Below, piece by piece: positions 8,614 to 17,670 of a stretch of 18,210 nt of DNA. The notes under the pieces are model-generated. The model was not told the DNA's origin, made no database searches, and saw only the letters and a program-made list of their open reading frames with translations. Source of the stretch: Chromera velia (taxonomy: Eukaryota; Sar; Chromeraceae); contig JAHBMJ010002497.1 of assembly GCA_018398765.1 (NCBI GenBank), forward strand, positions 1 through 18,210. Direction: 5' to 3'. The position numbers and the translations under genes were made by a program. Positions within the stretch are counted from its first letter, which is position 1, and every line of letters begins with the position of its first letter.

Positions 8614-10431
8614 GAGAGAGAGAGAGAGAGAGAGGTGGAGGCGAGTCACAGCCAACCAGCCACCATGCAAAAAGAGAACACAGGAGACGATCACTATCGA
8701 CAAGAAACTTGCTAAATTGGGAAGAAAACTCTCCGAAAACGAAGCATGAGTGCATGAATCACATAAATCTGAAGCGGCGCCAAATCGTTCTCACACCTGA
8801 ACACAGGGCACGCACAAAACTGCAGACCCATGCAGCAGAAATTTCTCTCCGTCTCCTCACTGCCTGCCAAGTCACCCACCGACCAGCGCTTCCCAGGAGA
8901 AACTTCTCATCACAGATCAGCGCCACTGCCCATAGGAACAGCCCCACCGCCACACAGTTGTACTGAAAGTGCCCATGGTCTACGAGAACCAGAGGAGGCG
9001 AGAGGAGAAGGAGGAGAAGGGAAGAGGAGGCATCCACCCAGGGCACACGGAGACGCTGCAGCAAAGTCAGGCAGGCAGGCAGTCAGGAAAGGCTCAGCAG
9101 GACCCCATGTGGGGGGGGGGCAGGAAGGAAGAAGTGGTTGGGTACGGAGAGAAAGTAAGTCGGGAAAGAAGGCAGCTAGGAGAAGAGGTGAAAAGGAGAA
9201 CAGAGGTACTAGTCGAGAGAGTCCGACTTGGAGATTACCCCGAAAGGGGAACAAAACGACGGTACTCCTTTTCACTTCCCCCAAGAGAGGGGGGGCGACT
9301 GAGCCCTTCAACAACAGGCAGACACGCAGGAAACTGCACACAAAAGCCAGACAGATATCCAAACGAACACAGAAAAGCAAACGAAGACGCAAAACAAGAC
9401 GAGGAACAGCAGAAACCAGGAGAGAAAAAACAAACAAAGGCATTTCAACTGACCGGCAGCACGCGGAGAGTCCAAAAGAGTGCAGCCGTGAAGAAGACGA
9501 TGCCATCTGACACGATCACGGTGCCCCTCATGAACGCTCTATGGCTTGCCGTCTCGTATCCTCGAGACTCTTTCAGTTCCATGGACGGAGGTTCTATCCA
9601 CGCGCTGATCTTTCCAAGCACCCAACTGTGGTATGCAGTCAGAGGGGGGTAGTCAATACCCCACCAGGAGAGGTCATTCCTCTCCGTATGGACGTACCAC
9701 TCTGTGACAGGAAGATTCACAGTCAACTCCAACCAATGCCTTTGAGCTTCGTAGTCACCAAACGAGGGGGGGTCCTTCTCACCTGAGTAGGGGCCTAGAC
9801 CCACAGCAGAGCGGAGGACGATGGCTACCAATGCTATGAGCAGCAAGGCTGTGCTTTTTTGTTTTGTTTTGGCGGCAAATTCGAGGGAGGAGAGGAGACG
9901 GGATGATGCGGTCACGCGAGCAACTGCCTCCTCAGTCTGGTGGATCTGTTTCACCTCCCGTGCCACCAGCCGTAGCAGTCTCTTAAATAATTCCGAGAAT
10001 GTAATCAACGGAGTCCAGTCCTCCCCCAGTATTTTTTTGGTTAATTGTTCCGGAGACTGGTAGAACAGATCCCAGTCTTCGGACAGACAGGAGACAAGGG
10101 GGGCGGAGAACGGATAATGGTCAGACTCACATGCAACAGAGAAAGACAAATCAGAAAGCTCGTCACCGAGCAGAGAGCTTAAGGAGCGTTTGCTGAATGT
10201 CAAGCGAAGCGTGCATACGGGTGGAACTTCCCCGCTGTGGAGAGCGTCAAAGAACTCATCCGCACAGAGATACACCCCTTGGTGCTCGGAGACGGTCTTT
10301 TCCAGCTGCTTCACATCTTTCAAAATCCTCTGCTTGAAGATCGTCTGCCTTGCCGAGGACGAGGAGTCCTTCTCAAGAGGCTCCACGGAGTACTTCCTCC
10401 GTGTGGCAGCAGCCGCGCCGTCCGTGTCCAT
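4844..10431 (-). CDS. ALG6: ALG6 alpha-1,3-glucosyltransferase with an N-terminal UBC-like domain, eight exons
   Basis: The core adds the first glucose from dolichyl-P-glucose to the lipid-linked Man9GlcNAc2 precursor of N-glycans, in the ER membrane (family GT57). Exons, all closing in phase: 10431-9454, 9055-8884, 8571-8126, 7851-7571, 7217-7102, 6731-6588, 6307-5742, 5098-4844 (TAG stop), giving 985 residues. ALG6 signatures: GDYEAQRHW at 225-233 (its Asp is the likely catalytic base by analogy with yeast Alg6), WWGIDYPPLTAYHS at 256-269, FMRGTV at 300-305, then LVDHGHFQYN, YKQTMLYFAPPFF, RRIFPFGRGVYEDFVANFW and VHEKAVL. DYEAQRHW and YPPLTAYHS favour ALG6 over ALG8. The first membrane helix is about 194-212. 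Exons 3 and 7 carry long polar, Gly-rich insertions, so the protein is far longer than the usual ~500-550 residues. The start ATG has A at -3 and G at +4. Least certain is exon 8, whose acceptor has a weak pyrimidine tract and whose tail is not conserved. Confidence 0.9.
5562..5597. repeat. (AC)n microsatellite in ALG6 intron 7
   Basis: A nearly pure AC tract, (GT)n in gene sense, inside the longest ALG6 intron (5741-5099). Confidence 0.9.
6336..6359. repeat. (AC)n(GC)n microsatellite in ALG6 intron 6
   Basis: An AC tract followed by alternating CG, 25-50 bases upstream of the exon 7 acceptor in gene sense; an alternating purine-pyrimidine tract. Confidence 0.85.
6755..6792. repeat. 17-bp tandem duplication near the ALG6 intron 5 acceptor
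   Basis: gccgttcggtcatacac occurs at 6755-6771 and again at 6776-6792, a 21-base period. In gene sense it places a TATGAC, branch-point-like, twice within about 60 bases of the exon 6 acceptor at 6732. Confidence 0.85.
7889..7951. repeat. Compound GT/GA microsatellite in ALG6 intron 3
   Basis: A GT tract with interruptions, then GA and GAAA units. In gene sense it is CT-rich then AC-rich and starts about 38 bases upstream of exon 4. Confidence 0.85.
8579..8635. repeat. (AC)16(GA)n microsatellite abutting the ALG6 exon 3 acceptor
   Basis: In gene sense this reads (CT)n, CG, then (GT)n, and ends six bases before the ctgcag acceptor of exon 3. The CT part supplies the only visible pyrimidine tract of this intron. 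Confidence 0.9.
9937..10347 (-). other. UBC/E2-like domain, probably inactive, fused ahead of ALG6
   Basis: This is residues about 29-165 of the ALG6 fusion, in the same intron-free exon as the first ALG6 motifs, so the fusion does not depend on splicing. The order of elements follows the ubiquitin-conjugating fold: an amphipathic first helix (RQTIFKQRILKDVKQLEKT), a strand region, YPFSAP at 106-111 where E2s have YPF.PP, then ILGEDWTP at 134-141 followed by a helix, where E2s have IL..NWSP. Aligning on that Trp puts Thr131 at the catalytic Cys position (eight residues before Trp139), and the HPN motif is missing. This suggests a UEV-like or RWD-like binding module, not an active E2. The domain precedes the first membrane helix and so should face the cytosol. 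I infer it from pattern only; a structure prediction or profile search would decide. Confidence 0.6.
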
Positions 10432-10583
10432 TGTTGCTCCTCACACTGACACACTGAGGTCAAAGGTACTGAACCAGTGTACCACGCATCTTTTTGACTT
10501 CGCTCTGCGAGACCGATCGAATAGCAGGAAGCCAATCTTCAACAGTATCAATGCCTGGGTCTTGTCGCAGTTGAAGTTGTCAA

Positions 10584-10624
10584 TGTCGGAGGATGTCGGA
10601 GTCACAGTGTCGGAATGTGTCGGA
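10584..10624 (+). promoter_or_regulatory. Four-copy TGTCGGA array
   Basis: TGTCGGA occurs exactly at 10584, 10594, 10608 and 10618, spaced 10, 14 and 10 bases, as two pairs. It lies 150-195 bases upstream of the ALG6 start, so it may be in the promoter or the 5' untranslated region. An exact 7-mer four times in 41 bases is unlikely by chance and suggests a protein binding array. Confidence 0.55.
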
Positions 10625-10736
10625 GAGTACATCTGTTCAAAAGATGTGGAGTGACTATGGAGTGACTTATGAGAGTGTCATTTGTGCCAGGACGCAGGAC
10701 CTTCCGCGCGCGCACGCGCATGCAAAGAAGGATACG

Positions 10737-10777
10737 GCCGCTGCATGCCGCTGCAATGCCGCTGCAATGCCGCTGCA
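10737..10777 (+). promoter_or_regulatory. Four-copy GCCGCTGCA array at helical spacing
   Basis: GCCGCTGCA starts at 10737, 10747, 10758 and 10769, spaced 10, 11 and 11 bases, about one DNA turn. Junctions create TGCATGC (10742-10748) and TGCATGG. TGCATGC-like sites are known targets of some apicomplexan AP2 factors; linking that to this organism is inference. Confidence 0.55.
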
Positions 10778-11148
10778 TGGAATTTCAGTGAATAGAGTGG
10801 CGAGACGGTTGCGTGTATGGTGCGTGTAGCACGCCAGTCATCGCCAGTCAGATCGGTCCCTCAATCGAGGACATGCAAGATGACGCTCCAATTTTTCCTG
10901 CTTTGCCAGAGCTAGCTGGTGCTGTAGACAGACCCTGCGTCACTGGATTGATCACTGCTTTTTTGACTTGGGTGATTCAATAACACTTCAGCGACGAATC
11001 CCGATCCTCGTCACCCCTTGAGACCATCCAGCTCCAGCATTGCTCCTTGATCCGACTCCCTCTCGGCAGAGCAGACGAGTTGCATGCGACCGTGATCCTC
11101 TTTGTGTAAACCTGCCCGTTAACTAGCGTTTGATTTCCTCAATCAGAG

Positions 11149-13691
11149 ATGACCACAGAAAAGTACAAGCGCCTCAGTCTGGACGTCTTTCTTGCCGCTC
11201 CAGGCTTTGAGGACCAAGCAGGAAACGCACTCTGCCCAATCTGTCACGATTTTTTGGAGGATCCCACGGAAACCAATTGTGGTTCAAGGCACACCTTCTG
11301 CGAGCCGTGCATCGAGTTGGTCTTCGCCGAAGGGTCCCCCGGAGACTGTCCCTGTTGTCGTGGGCAGTTCACGAGGCTGGAGAAGTCCAAAGGCATCGTC
11401 AAGAGCCTCATCGAGCACGTCAAGTGGATGTGCCCCAACCATGAGAGAGGCTGTTGCTTCATAGGCACAAAGAGGCAGTTAGAGAAGCACTTGGATGGCG
11501 AGTGTGAGCAGCACGAGAAGGAGTGTCCATTTGATGGGTGCACCGAATCAGTGAAGAACGATCTGCTTCCTCAGCACAAAGCCGTATGTGAACACCGACC
11601 AGTCGCCTGTACGTATTGCAAGAAGAAGTTTCGCTTCAACGTGATGGAAATCCACCATGTGATTTGCGACAAGTTCCCCCTCCCCTGTCCGAACGAGTGT
11701 GGCCAGACTCTGCCCAGAAAAGAGGTAGAGAACCACTGCAAAACGGAATGCCCTGAGGTGGTGGTGCCTTGCGTCTTCCCTGGTTGTGGGGAGATGGTGA
11801 AGAAGAAGTTCATGAGCATGCACGAAGAGGAGAGCACCAAGAAGCACCTCAACCTCCTTCTGCAGAAGATCGACCACGTCGAGTCCACCGGTCGGTTTGT
11901 TGGTTCGTTTGTTCGTTCGTTCGTGTGTTCTGCCGCAATCTTGTTTCTCTGACCACGGGCGGCCATCAGCGTGTTGTAGCGATGCTGGAAAAAGAGAGAG
12001 CGAGAGCCAAGTTGTGCCTTCCACGCCATGGCACACTCACTTTGCGGTGCGTCTTCCCCCGGTGCAAAAGTGCCTCTTTGTCTAATTTCCCATACGCAGA
12101 AAGAAGGCTAGATGGAGAGAAGGTTTCCTTTGCGTTCTACAGTCTGAACCATGCGTGATTCAGGGGACTGACCTGCCAAGTGCAAGTGCCGTGCAGTCAC
12201 TCTGCCTCTTTGAGAAGGGGAGGGGGTAGACTCAAACGGCATGCTGGCAGCTTCATCGTTGCGGCGTGTTCTCTCTCTCTCTCTCTGTCCCTCCCTCTAG
12301 CTGCAGATTCGATGGAGTTCACCATCCACCTCCCTGACTTCAAAAAGCATTTACTTTCATACAGAATGTAAAAGTAAATGCTGTCCCTCTAGCTGCAGAT
12401 TCGATGGAGTTCACCATCCACCTCCCTGACTTCAAAAAGAAAGCGCAAGGGATGCAAAGGGAGGACGCTCTGGAAAGCGTCGCGTTCGCATTTCAGGTCT
12501 GTCAGCAGCTTTCTGCCTGTAAAGTTTTCTTTGCTTGCTTTTTTCTCTTCCTTGGCATTGCACTGACATGCCACTCAGATGATGGTCAGGCGGACGAGCT
12601 CTGCAGAATTCTGACACACGAATTCAGAACTGAATTATTCTAGCGCTATGTCTCTTCCCTCTTTTCTCACAGTATCCCTCCTTTCATCATTTCGCCCAGT
12701 CTCGTCCCCTCGAAGAGAGTCGGATTGAAGAACGAAAGAGCTCCCCCCCCCCTCAACAGCCAACCAGCCCCCCTTTATCTCTCCCCCTTCGGTGCCCAAT
12801 GGACCGATCGAGATGATGGTGGAACGGGACTTTTGTTTTTCGGCATGACATTGCGCGGACATGCAGAACTTGATTGTTCTCTCCTTCTTTCGAATGAAAG
12901 GAAAACCAGGGAGTGATTGATCGATCCATCCGATCCTTCGATCAATGCTCCGTCTGTCTGTCAATTCGATCGACTGGGTTGGTTCCCTTTCACGGATCGT
13001 CTGCGTGCGTGCGTGTGGGCGGGGAGGGAGGATCTCTCGACCGGTCCACTTCCTTTGATCTTGCGTTGCTCCCTTCTCTTCTGTTCTGTTCTTCCATGTT
13101 CCCGAGACTGGCCGGTTTTTCCGGTAGCGCTTCAGACATTTCTTCGCTCTTGCAATGCCCCCCCCGCATACGCTTTTTCCTCGTGAAGCTTCCGCTTGAA
13201 GAAGGAGGGAGGCTTCATCTCTCTCTCTTCTTTCGTGTCTTGGTTTCCTCCCCTGTCCACTTTCTGAGTTCGATGTGTTCGTTATTGCATTTCAACAAAC
13301 AAACCAAAAACCAAGAAACACAGAACCCTACATTTGCTAAATTGCACTGCAGGGAGTGCCTTTCAGCCTGCATGTGTATCCCTGGGGGGACTCGGATTCG
13401 AAAGAGAACTGGGCAGCGGTGTATCTGATCAAACTAGAGGACTACAGGGGATACCTCACATACGACATCGAACTGATAAAGAGCAACGGGATGCACAGGT
13501 TAGAAGAAATTGCGGACTTTTCTGACGTGAACGTCTTCTGTGGCTACGGGCAGTTTAACTTCTGTCGCCCCGAAGCTCTCTTTTCGGCAGCTCGGAAGAC
13601 AACAGTGGGGGCCCTGGGATTTCGTGTGCGTCTGTCGGCTCCCAAGTCAAATAGAAAGTGCCGAGTTATCAGTGGGTATGCTTCTAAGTGA
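11149..13691 (+). CDS. RING, TRAF-type zinc finger and MATH domain protein, three exons
   Basis: Predicted 392 residues from exons 11149-11890, 12399-12496 and 13353-13691 (TGA stop), all in phase. A C3HC4 RING finger sits at 29-70 (C29PIC32, C44, H48, C51, C54, C67, C70), then TRAF-type zinc fingers from about 95 to 223 with repeated C..C and H...C pairs (CPNHERGCCF, ECPFDGC, CTYCKKKF, CPNECG, CVFPGCG), a short helical linker, and a MATH/TRAF-C-like end built from exons 2 and 3 (FTIHLPDF, FSLHVYPWGD, FSDVNVFCGYGQFNFCRPEALF, LGFRVRL). This is the TRAF architecture: probably a cytosolic E3 ubiquitin ligase or scaffold, with the MATH domain binding partners. No long coiled coil is visible, so trimer formation as in animal TRAFs is doubtful. 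The exon 2 acceptor exists in two copies; only the second (12397-12398) gives the full protein. A stretch ending in AG lies just before the ATG, so a 5'-UTR intron is possible. The extreme C-terminus could continue into another exon. Confidence 0.85.
12292..12439 (+). repeat. 56-bp direct duplication of a splice acceptor and exon start, with a hairpin spacer
   Basis: The 56 bases at 12292-12347 (tccctctag, ctgcag and the first ~41 bases of TRAF exon 2) recur without change at 12384-12439, 92 bases on. The 36-base spacer 12348-12383 contains a near-complete inverted repeat: gcatttacttt (12347-12357) pairs with aaagtaaatgc (12371-12381) around a 13-base loop. Splicing to the first acceptor (AG 12305-12306) reads the same start of the MATH domain but meets TAA at 12369-12371; splicing to the second acceptor gives the full reading frame. 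Both copies also carry a tandem acceptor choice (tag, then cag six bases on) that keeps phase. Confidence 0.9.
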
Positions 13692-14505
13692 GAAATCTCA
13701 TGACTTGAACCTACTTCATAAAAAATATAAGTTTCTCAGATTTTATATGTAAAAACCGAGTAAAAACAGACGCAAAAGTTGTGCGACAAAACCCTTGTGT
13801 AAACTAGTATATGAATGAAATTTCAAAGGTTTTACAAATTATAATTAAGTTAACTGGCGGCTAATATAGTTTTTGATTTTAATGTGTTGAAAAGCCAAAA
13901 AGAAAAGAAAATGCAAACAAAAAGATTTGTGTCACAAGACGCAGGCGAATGAGTGGTTTGAAGTTTGTGGCATGTTTGTGGTGCTATATTTTATTCAAGC
14001 CTATAGATTCAACTTTTAAAGCTTGAGAGAGAGAGCTAGTAGCGAGAGTAGTAACCAGGACAGAAGGAAGAGATGAAAGACGTATAGGCCAGACGCTAGG
14101 AACAAACTTTTAGTCAATGTCCCCCAATTTTTAAAGCTTAATTCATTTTAAAACTGAAATTAAAAATTTATTTTAAAGCTGTATATATTGAAAATTTAAT
14201 TCAATTTTAAATGTGTTTGTTCGTTTCTAGGTTCGTTTTCAAAGAAGAAAGTGCACACAATCACTATACATTCAGTCCATGCATATTGCTGCTTATTGCA
14301 AAGTATAAACTCTATGTTTACTCGTATCCTTCGCTGGTTTTCTTTTTCGCTATGTTTACACCTTGTCTCTCAACCTTTCCCTGTTTTGCTGTCGTTTCGA
14401 GATTTGTGTTTATGCTAGTCTTTCTCTCGATTGTCCTAGTTCGATCTTCGGAGTCCCCACAAGCATCCATCCAGCTTCTCGTTCATCGACCACCCCGATG
14501 GTTTA

Positions 14506-14568
14506 GACAGGCAGGCAGGCTGGCAGACAGGCAGGCTGGCAGGCAGGCAGGCAGGCAGGCAGGCAGGC
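14506..14568. repeat. (GGCA)n tetranucleotide repeat
   Basis: About fifteen GGCA units with a few GGCT and GACA variants, directly before the 41-bp array. Confidence 0.9.
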
Positions 14569-14593
14569 CACCGGCCTTGCATGTGCGTGACGT

Positions 14594-14784
14594 CCCAGAA
14601 ATGGGTTCTTCTGGAAGTCCGCCCCCTTTGAACTCCCAGAAATGGGTTCTTCTCGAAGTCCGCCCCCTTTGAACTCCCAGAAATGGGTTCTTCTGGAAGT
14701 CCGCCCCCTTTGAACTCCCAGAAATGGGTTCTTCTGGAAGTCCGCCCCCTTTGAACTCCCAGAAATGGGTTCTTCTGGAAGTCC
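14594..14784. repeat. Five-copy 41-bp tandem repeat
   Basis: Units start at 14594, 14635, 14676, 14717 and 14758, all exactly 41 bases apart; the last stops after about 27 bases. The only difference seen is C for G near 14654 in copy 2. Each unit opens with CCCAGAAATGGG, a four-pair stem with a GAAA loop, and also holds CCAGAA and TTCTGG that can pair instead. The unit is not a multiple of three, so open frames across it are a by-product of the repeat. Confidence 0.95.
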
Positions 14785-14905
14785 AACCTGTCAAATAATT
14801 GGATTCGCTGCCTGTACGTCTCTCAATTGTCAGGGACGACCGCAAGAACGTCTCCGCACTCGGATGCTTACGCGTCCTTTCTGAGTCCGCGATGGGGAAA
14901 CTGCA

Positions 14906-15072
14906 GCACGCACACACACACACATACACACACACACACACACACACAGAGAGAGAGAGAAACACACATACACACACACACCGACGCACACACAGATAAA
15001 CACACGTAAGCACAGATAAACATGCACGCACGCACGCACACACGCACAGAGAGAGAGAGAGAGAGAGAGAGT
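14906..15072. repeat. Compound AC/GA microsatellite, about 165 bp
   Basis: AC tracts interrupted by GA runs, CGCA units and AGATAAACA-like pieces, ending in a GA run. Frames in both directions are open only because of dinucleotide periodicity. Confidence 0.95.
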
Positions 15073-15487
15073 TTGAGTAATTGCCGGACGGACACGTGCC
15101 CTCAGGCTCGAACAAAGCACAGAGTCGAGGTTCGACTATTAAATTTCCCACTTAAGTCGATCCAAACGTTCGAATTGACTGACCTTGACCGTCGTTGAAT
15201 GTCAAGCTGATGAGTAATTGCATGGCTCCACGAGAAGGCCCGTGCAATCGGTGCTGAGCATAAAAGATCCTATAGAAGTCTCTCTCTTGGCGTCCGTCCA
15301 TCCATGCATCCATCCATCAGATCGTCGTCCTAGGCTCATCTGCAAGTAGAAAGAAGCAAGGAAGACAAGAAATTGCATGCAGGGTAGGTTTCATTCAGGT
15401 TCACACAAAGCAATTTTTTCGCGTCCTTGCGGGTCATCGGTATGAATGGCTCTCTTCACTGTAGAAGGGATACAGACCCGTCCTTCA

Positions 15488-15488
15488 G

Positions 15489-15547
<59 letters not shown>
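15488..15547. repeat. (TC)n(TG)n microsatellite
   Basis: About 13 TC units joined to about 16 TG units with no interruption. Confidence 0.95.
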
Positions 15548-15550
<3 letters not shown>

Positions 15551-17670
15551 CTTCCTGACAAGGTTCAAACGACTGGGACTGAATCTATTTCGATACATTT
15601 CTTGCATGGCCGGTCTGACTGTTTTCTTTCTATGATGCAATTAAGGTCGCGCAGCTTGATCAAAGTTCGCGATGCACTCACTGGCCCTTACTGAGTCTTG
15701 TCCTCCAATGCATATTTCTGCATCCACCCACAGTATTTGTCTGCATGGAGCGAGATGCATGGGGTACGGCTGACCTCAATTCTTCCCGCCAGGGTCTTGG
15801 GACACACCCGGCCGAGTCTCAGAAAACGAGAACCCCCGACCGAGATGCAGATCGAGTGGCAAATTTAGATCGACCCAGACATGCAGACGCGGCACTGTCG
15901 GACTCGATCATCTGATAGGATTGCATGCCTTGTCAAGAGGGTCCGTTCCTGTCTTGGGATGCACAAACGCACCCTTCTCCCCTCACATGGTCCTTGCATC
16001 CTCACTTGATTGCCTTCCGGACCCTGGTCCGACTGTCAGCGTTCGTTGGCTGTCAGTTCCGTTACCGGCCGAAAGTCAAATAGATAGACAGAAGTAAAGA
16101 AGGAGAAAAAGAAAGAAAAAGAAAAAAAGAAAAAAGAAATTAAAGAAAGAGATGCAGGCAGAGGGAGAAGCTGAAATCAAAAGCAATCTTTGAAAGCATG
16201 GATGTTCAAGTGACTAAAAAGAAAGGTTTCGGCTGCACCAATCACTCACAATGCATTTCACTCTCTCAAAAGAACACCCCAATATTCATGAAAGCAAATA
16301 CCGATCTCACTGCATGTCCCGATATTCATAGAAGGAAAAGAGATTTTCGACCACAATGTTGCACCTTCCCACTGTCCCTCACAGAGCGTGCATCCATCTG
16401 AGTGGGCAGAAGACTGCACGGGAGGAATAGGCTTACACAAAAGGGAAAGTATACAGGTGTAGGGCCTCTCTGTAGGTGCTCGAAAAGAGAAAAGACGCTC
16501 TCATTCTCCCTGTGTTCTCTGAGGCTGAACGCAAAAGCAAAAAAAAAATAGGACCCCACACAAAGAACAGCAAGATAGGACAAGACACACAAGCAAAAGC
16601 AAGATAGGACCCGCCAAAGATGTACTGTCTTTCCAGTACAAACAGAGGCGACTCAGACACACGCAAATGCACTTGACCATGCAGCCCCCCACTCCACTTC
16701 ATCCTGTGTCACTCCACTTCACTTCACGTCAATGCACTGCACTGCACTGCAAGTTGTTCCTCCGCTTTTCGCTGTCAGTGGGTGGAACACAGCTGTGAGC
16801 CAAAAAAGTAAATTCAATGAAAAGCAGAAGCAGAAGTCCGAGCCAGACGTGCACACATGTACTGTTTACCCAGCGCAAACGGATGAAACACGCATTACTT
16901 GAGGAAAAGAAGAAAAGCATTTCAGTCTATTTGACTCGTCCCCACTTGCTGCACCTTATTTTCATGGCTGGAGAGAGACAGGTACACTTTCAATGATGTG
17001 AAGGAACAGACTGAACAATTCTTCCTGTCCACCTTGTTTCTCTTCTCTTCTTGCCATCATGATGATGGACAGCATGCAGGCATGACTGCATGGTCATTTT
17101 TGTCGATCTTCAACCCTGCATGGGTGAGAGTGCCGATCGAATCAGATCTCGCGGGCGTGCTATTTTTGCAGTACCGACGCGATTTGTTGGTGCCCTTCCT
17201 TGTTCGCGAGAAAATGAAAGGGAAGGACGCACGGGAAAGAATGGAAATGTGACGGTTTGATAGTGGAGGGTAGAATTCATTGAACTAAAAGAAAAGATGC
17301 AAAAAAATAGAAGATGCACTTGGAGAGAAAGAGAGAGCATGAATGCATGAAAAGAATAAGAGAGAATCAAAAAGAAAAAAACAAAAGAAAGAAAGAAAGA
17401 AAGACAATCCGCCGGGACGACAACCATCAAGGCCTGAAAAGATGGCCCGCTCATGCAGTCAAAAAGGAGAGCCCCGAGAAGCCTTCACAAACAAAGCCTC
17501 TCAGACCCGCCGGCTTCCCCCCTTACCAGGCCCCTCGATTGGCCTTTCCTCTTTTTCTTTACCCCAATTGGTTTTGGGGATTGGCATATTCCGATACACG
17601 CTCCCTGCTCTTTGCTTTTCAAATCAGCCGGTCGGAATTCTGCCCGCTTCCATGTGCCTCTTTCGGCGAT

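Larger units (their letters stand above)
10432..11148. promoter_or_regulatory. Divergent promoter region between ALG6 and the TRAF gene
   Basis: About 717 bases lie between the two start codons, which point away from each other. No coding frame with family signatures was seen. The stretch holds two short repeat arrays (10584-10624 and 10737-10777), a CG-alternating patch (cgcgcgcgcacgcgcatgc near 10705-10723) and GCATGC cores. No clear TATA box was seen on either side. Shared regulation is plausible from layout only. Confidence 0.5.

Noticed and set aside
8830-9652. Two ~226-codon plus-strand frames
   Set aside because: Antisense to ALG6 exons 1-2 and intron 1, strongly basic, no recognisable domain.
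12292-12439. Transposon insertion with a 56-bp target-site duplication
   Set aside because: Target-site duplications are normally far shorter, and the 36-base insert encodes nothing. A local duplication with a templated insert fits better.
14594-14784. CRISPR-like array
   Set aside because: Units are directly abutting with no unique spacers, and the context is eukaryotic.
15122-15150. Possible tRNA T-arm (GGTTCGA)
   Set aside because: The flanking five-base stems do not pair and no acceptor or anticodon arm can be placed.
14436-15151. Minus-strand reading frames with repeated RRTHFWEF-like and VCVCVC blocks
   Set aside because: They are only open because of the 41-bp and dinucleotide repeats and have no balanced sequence outside them.
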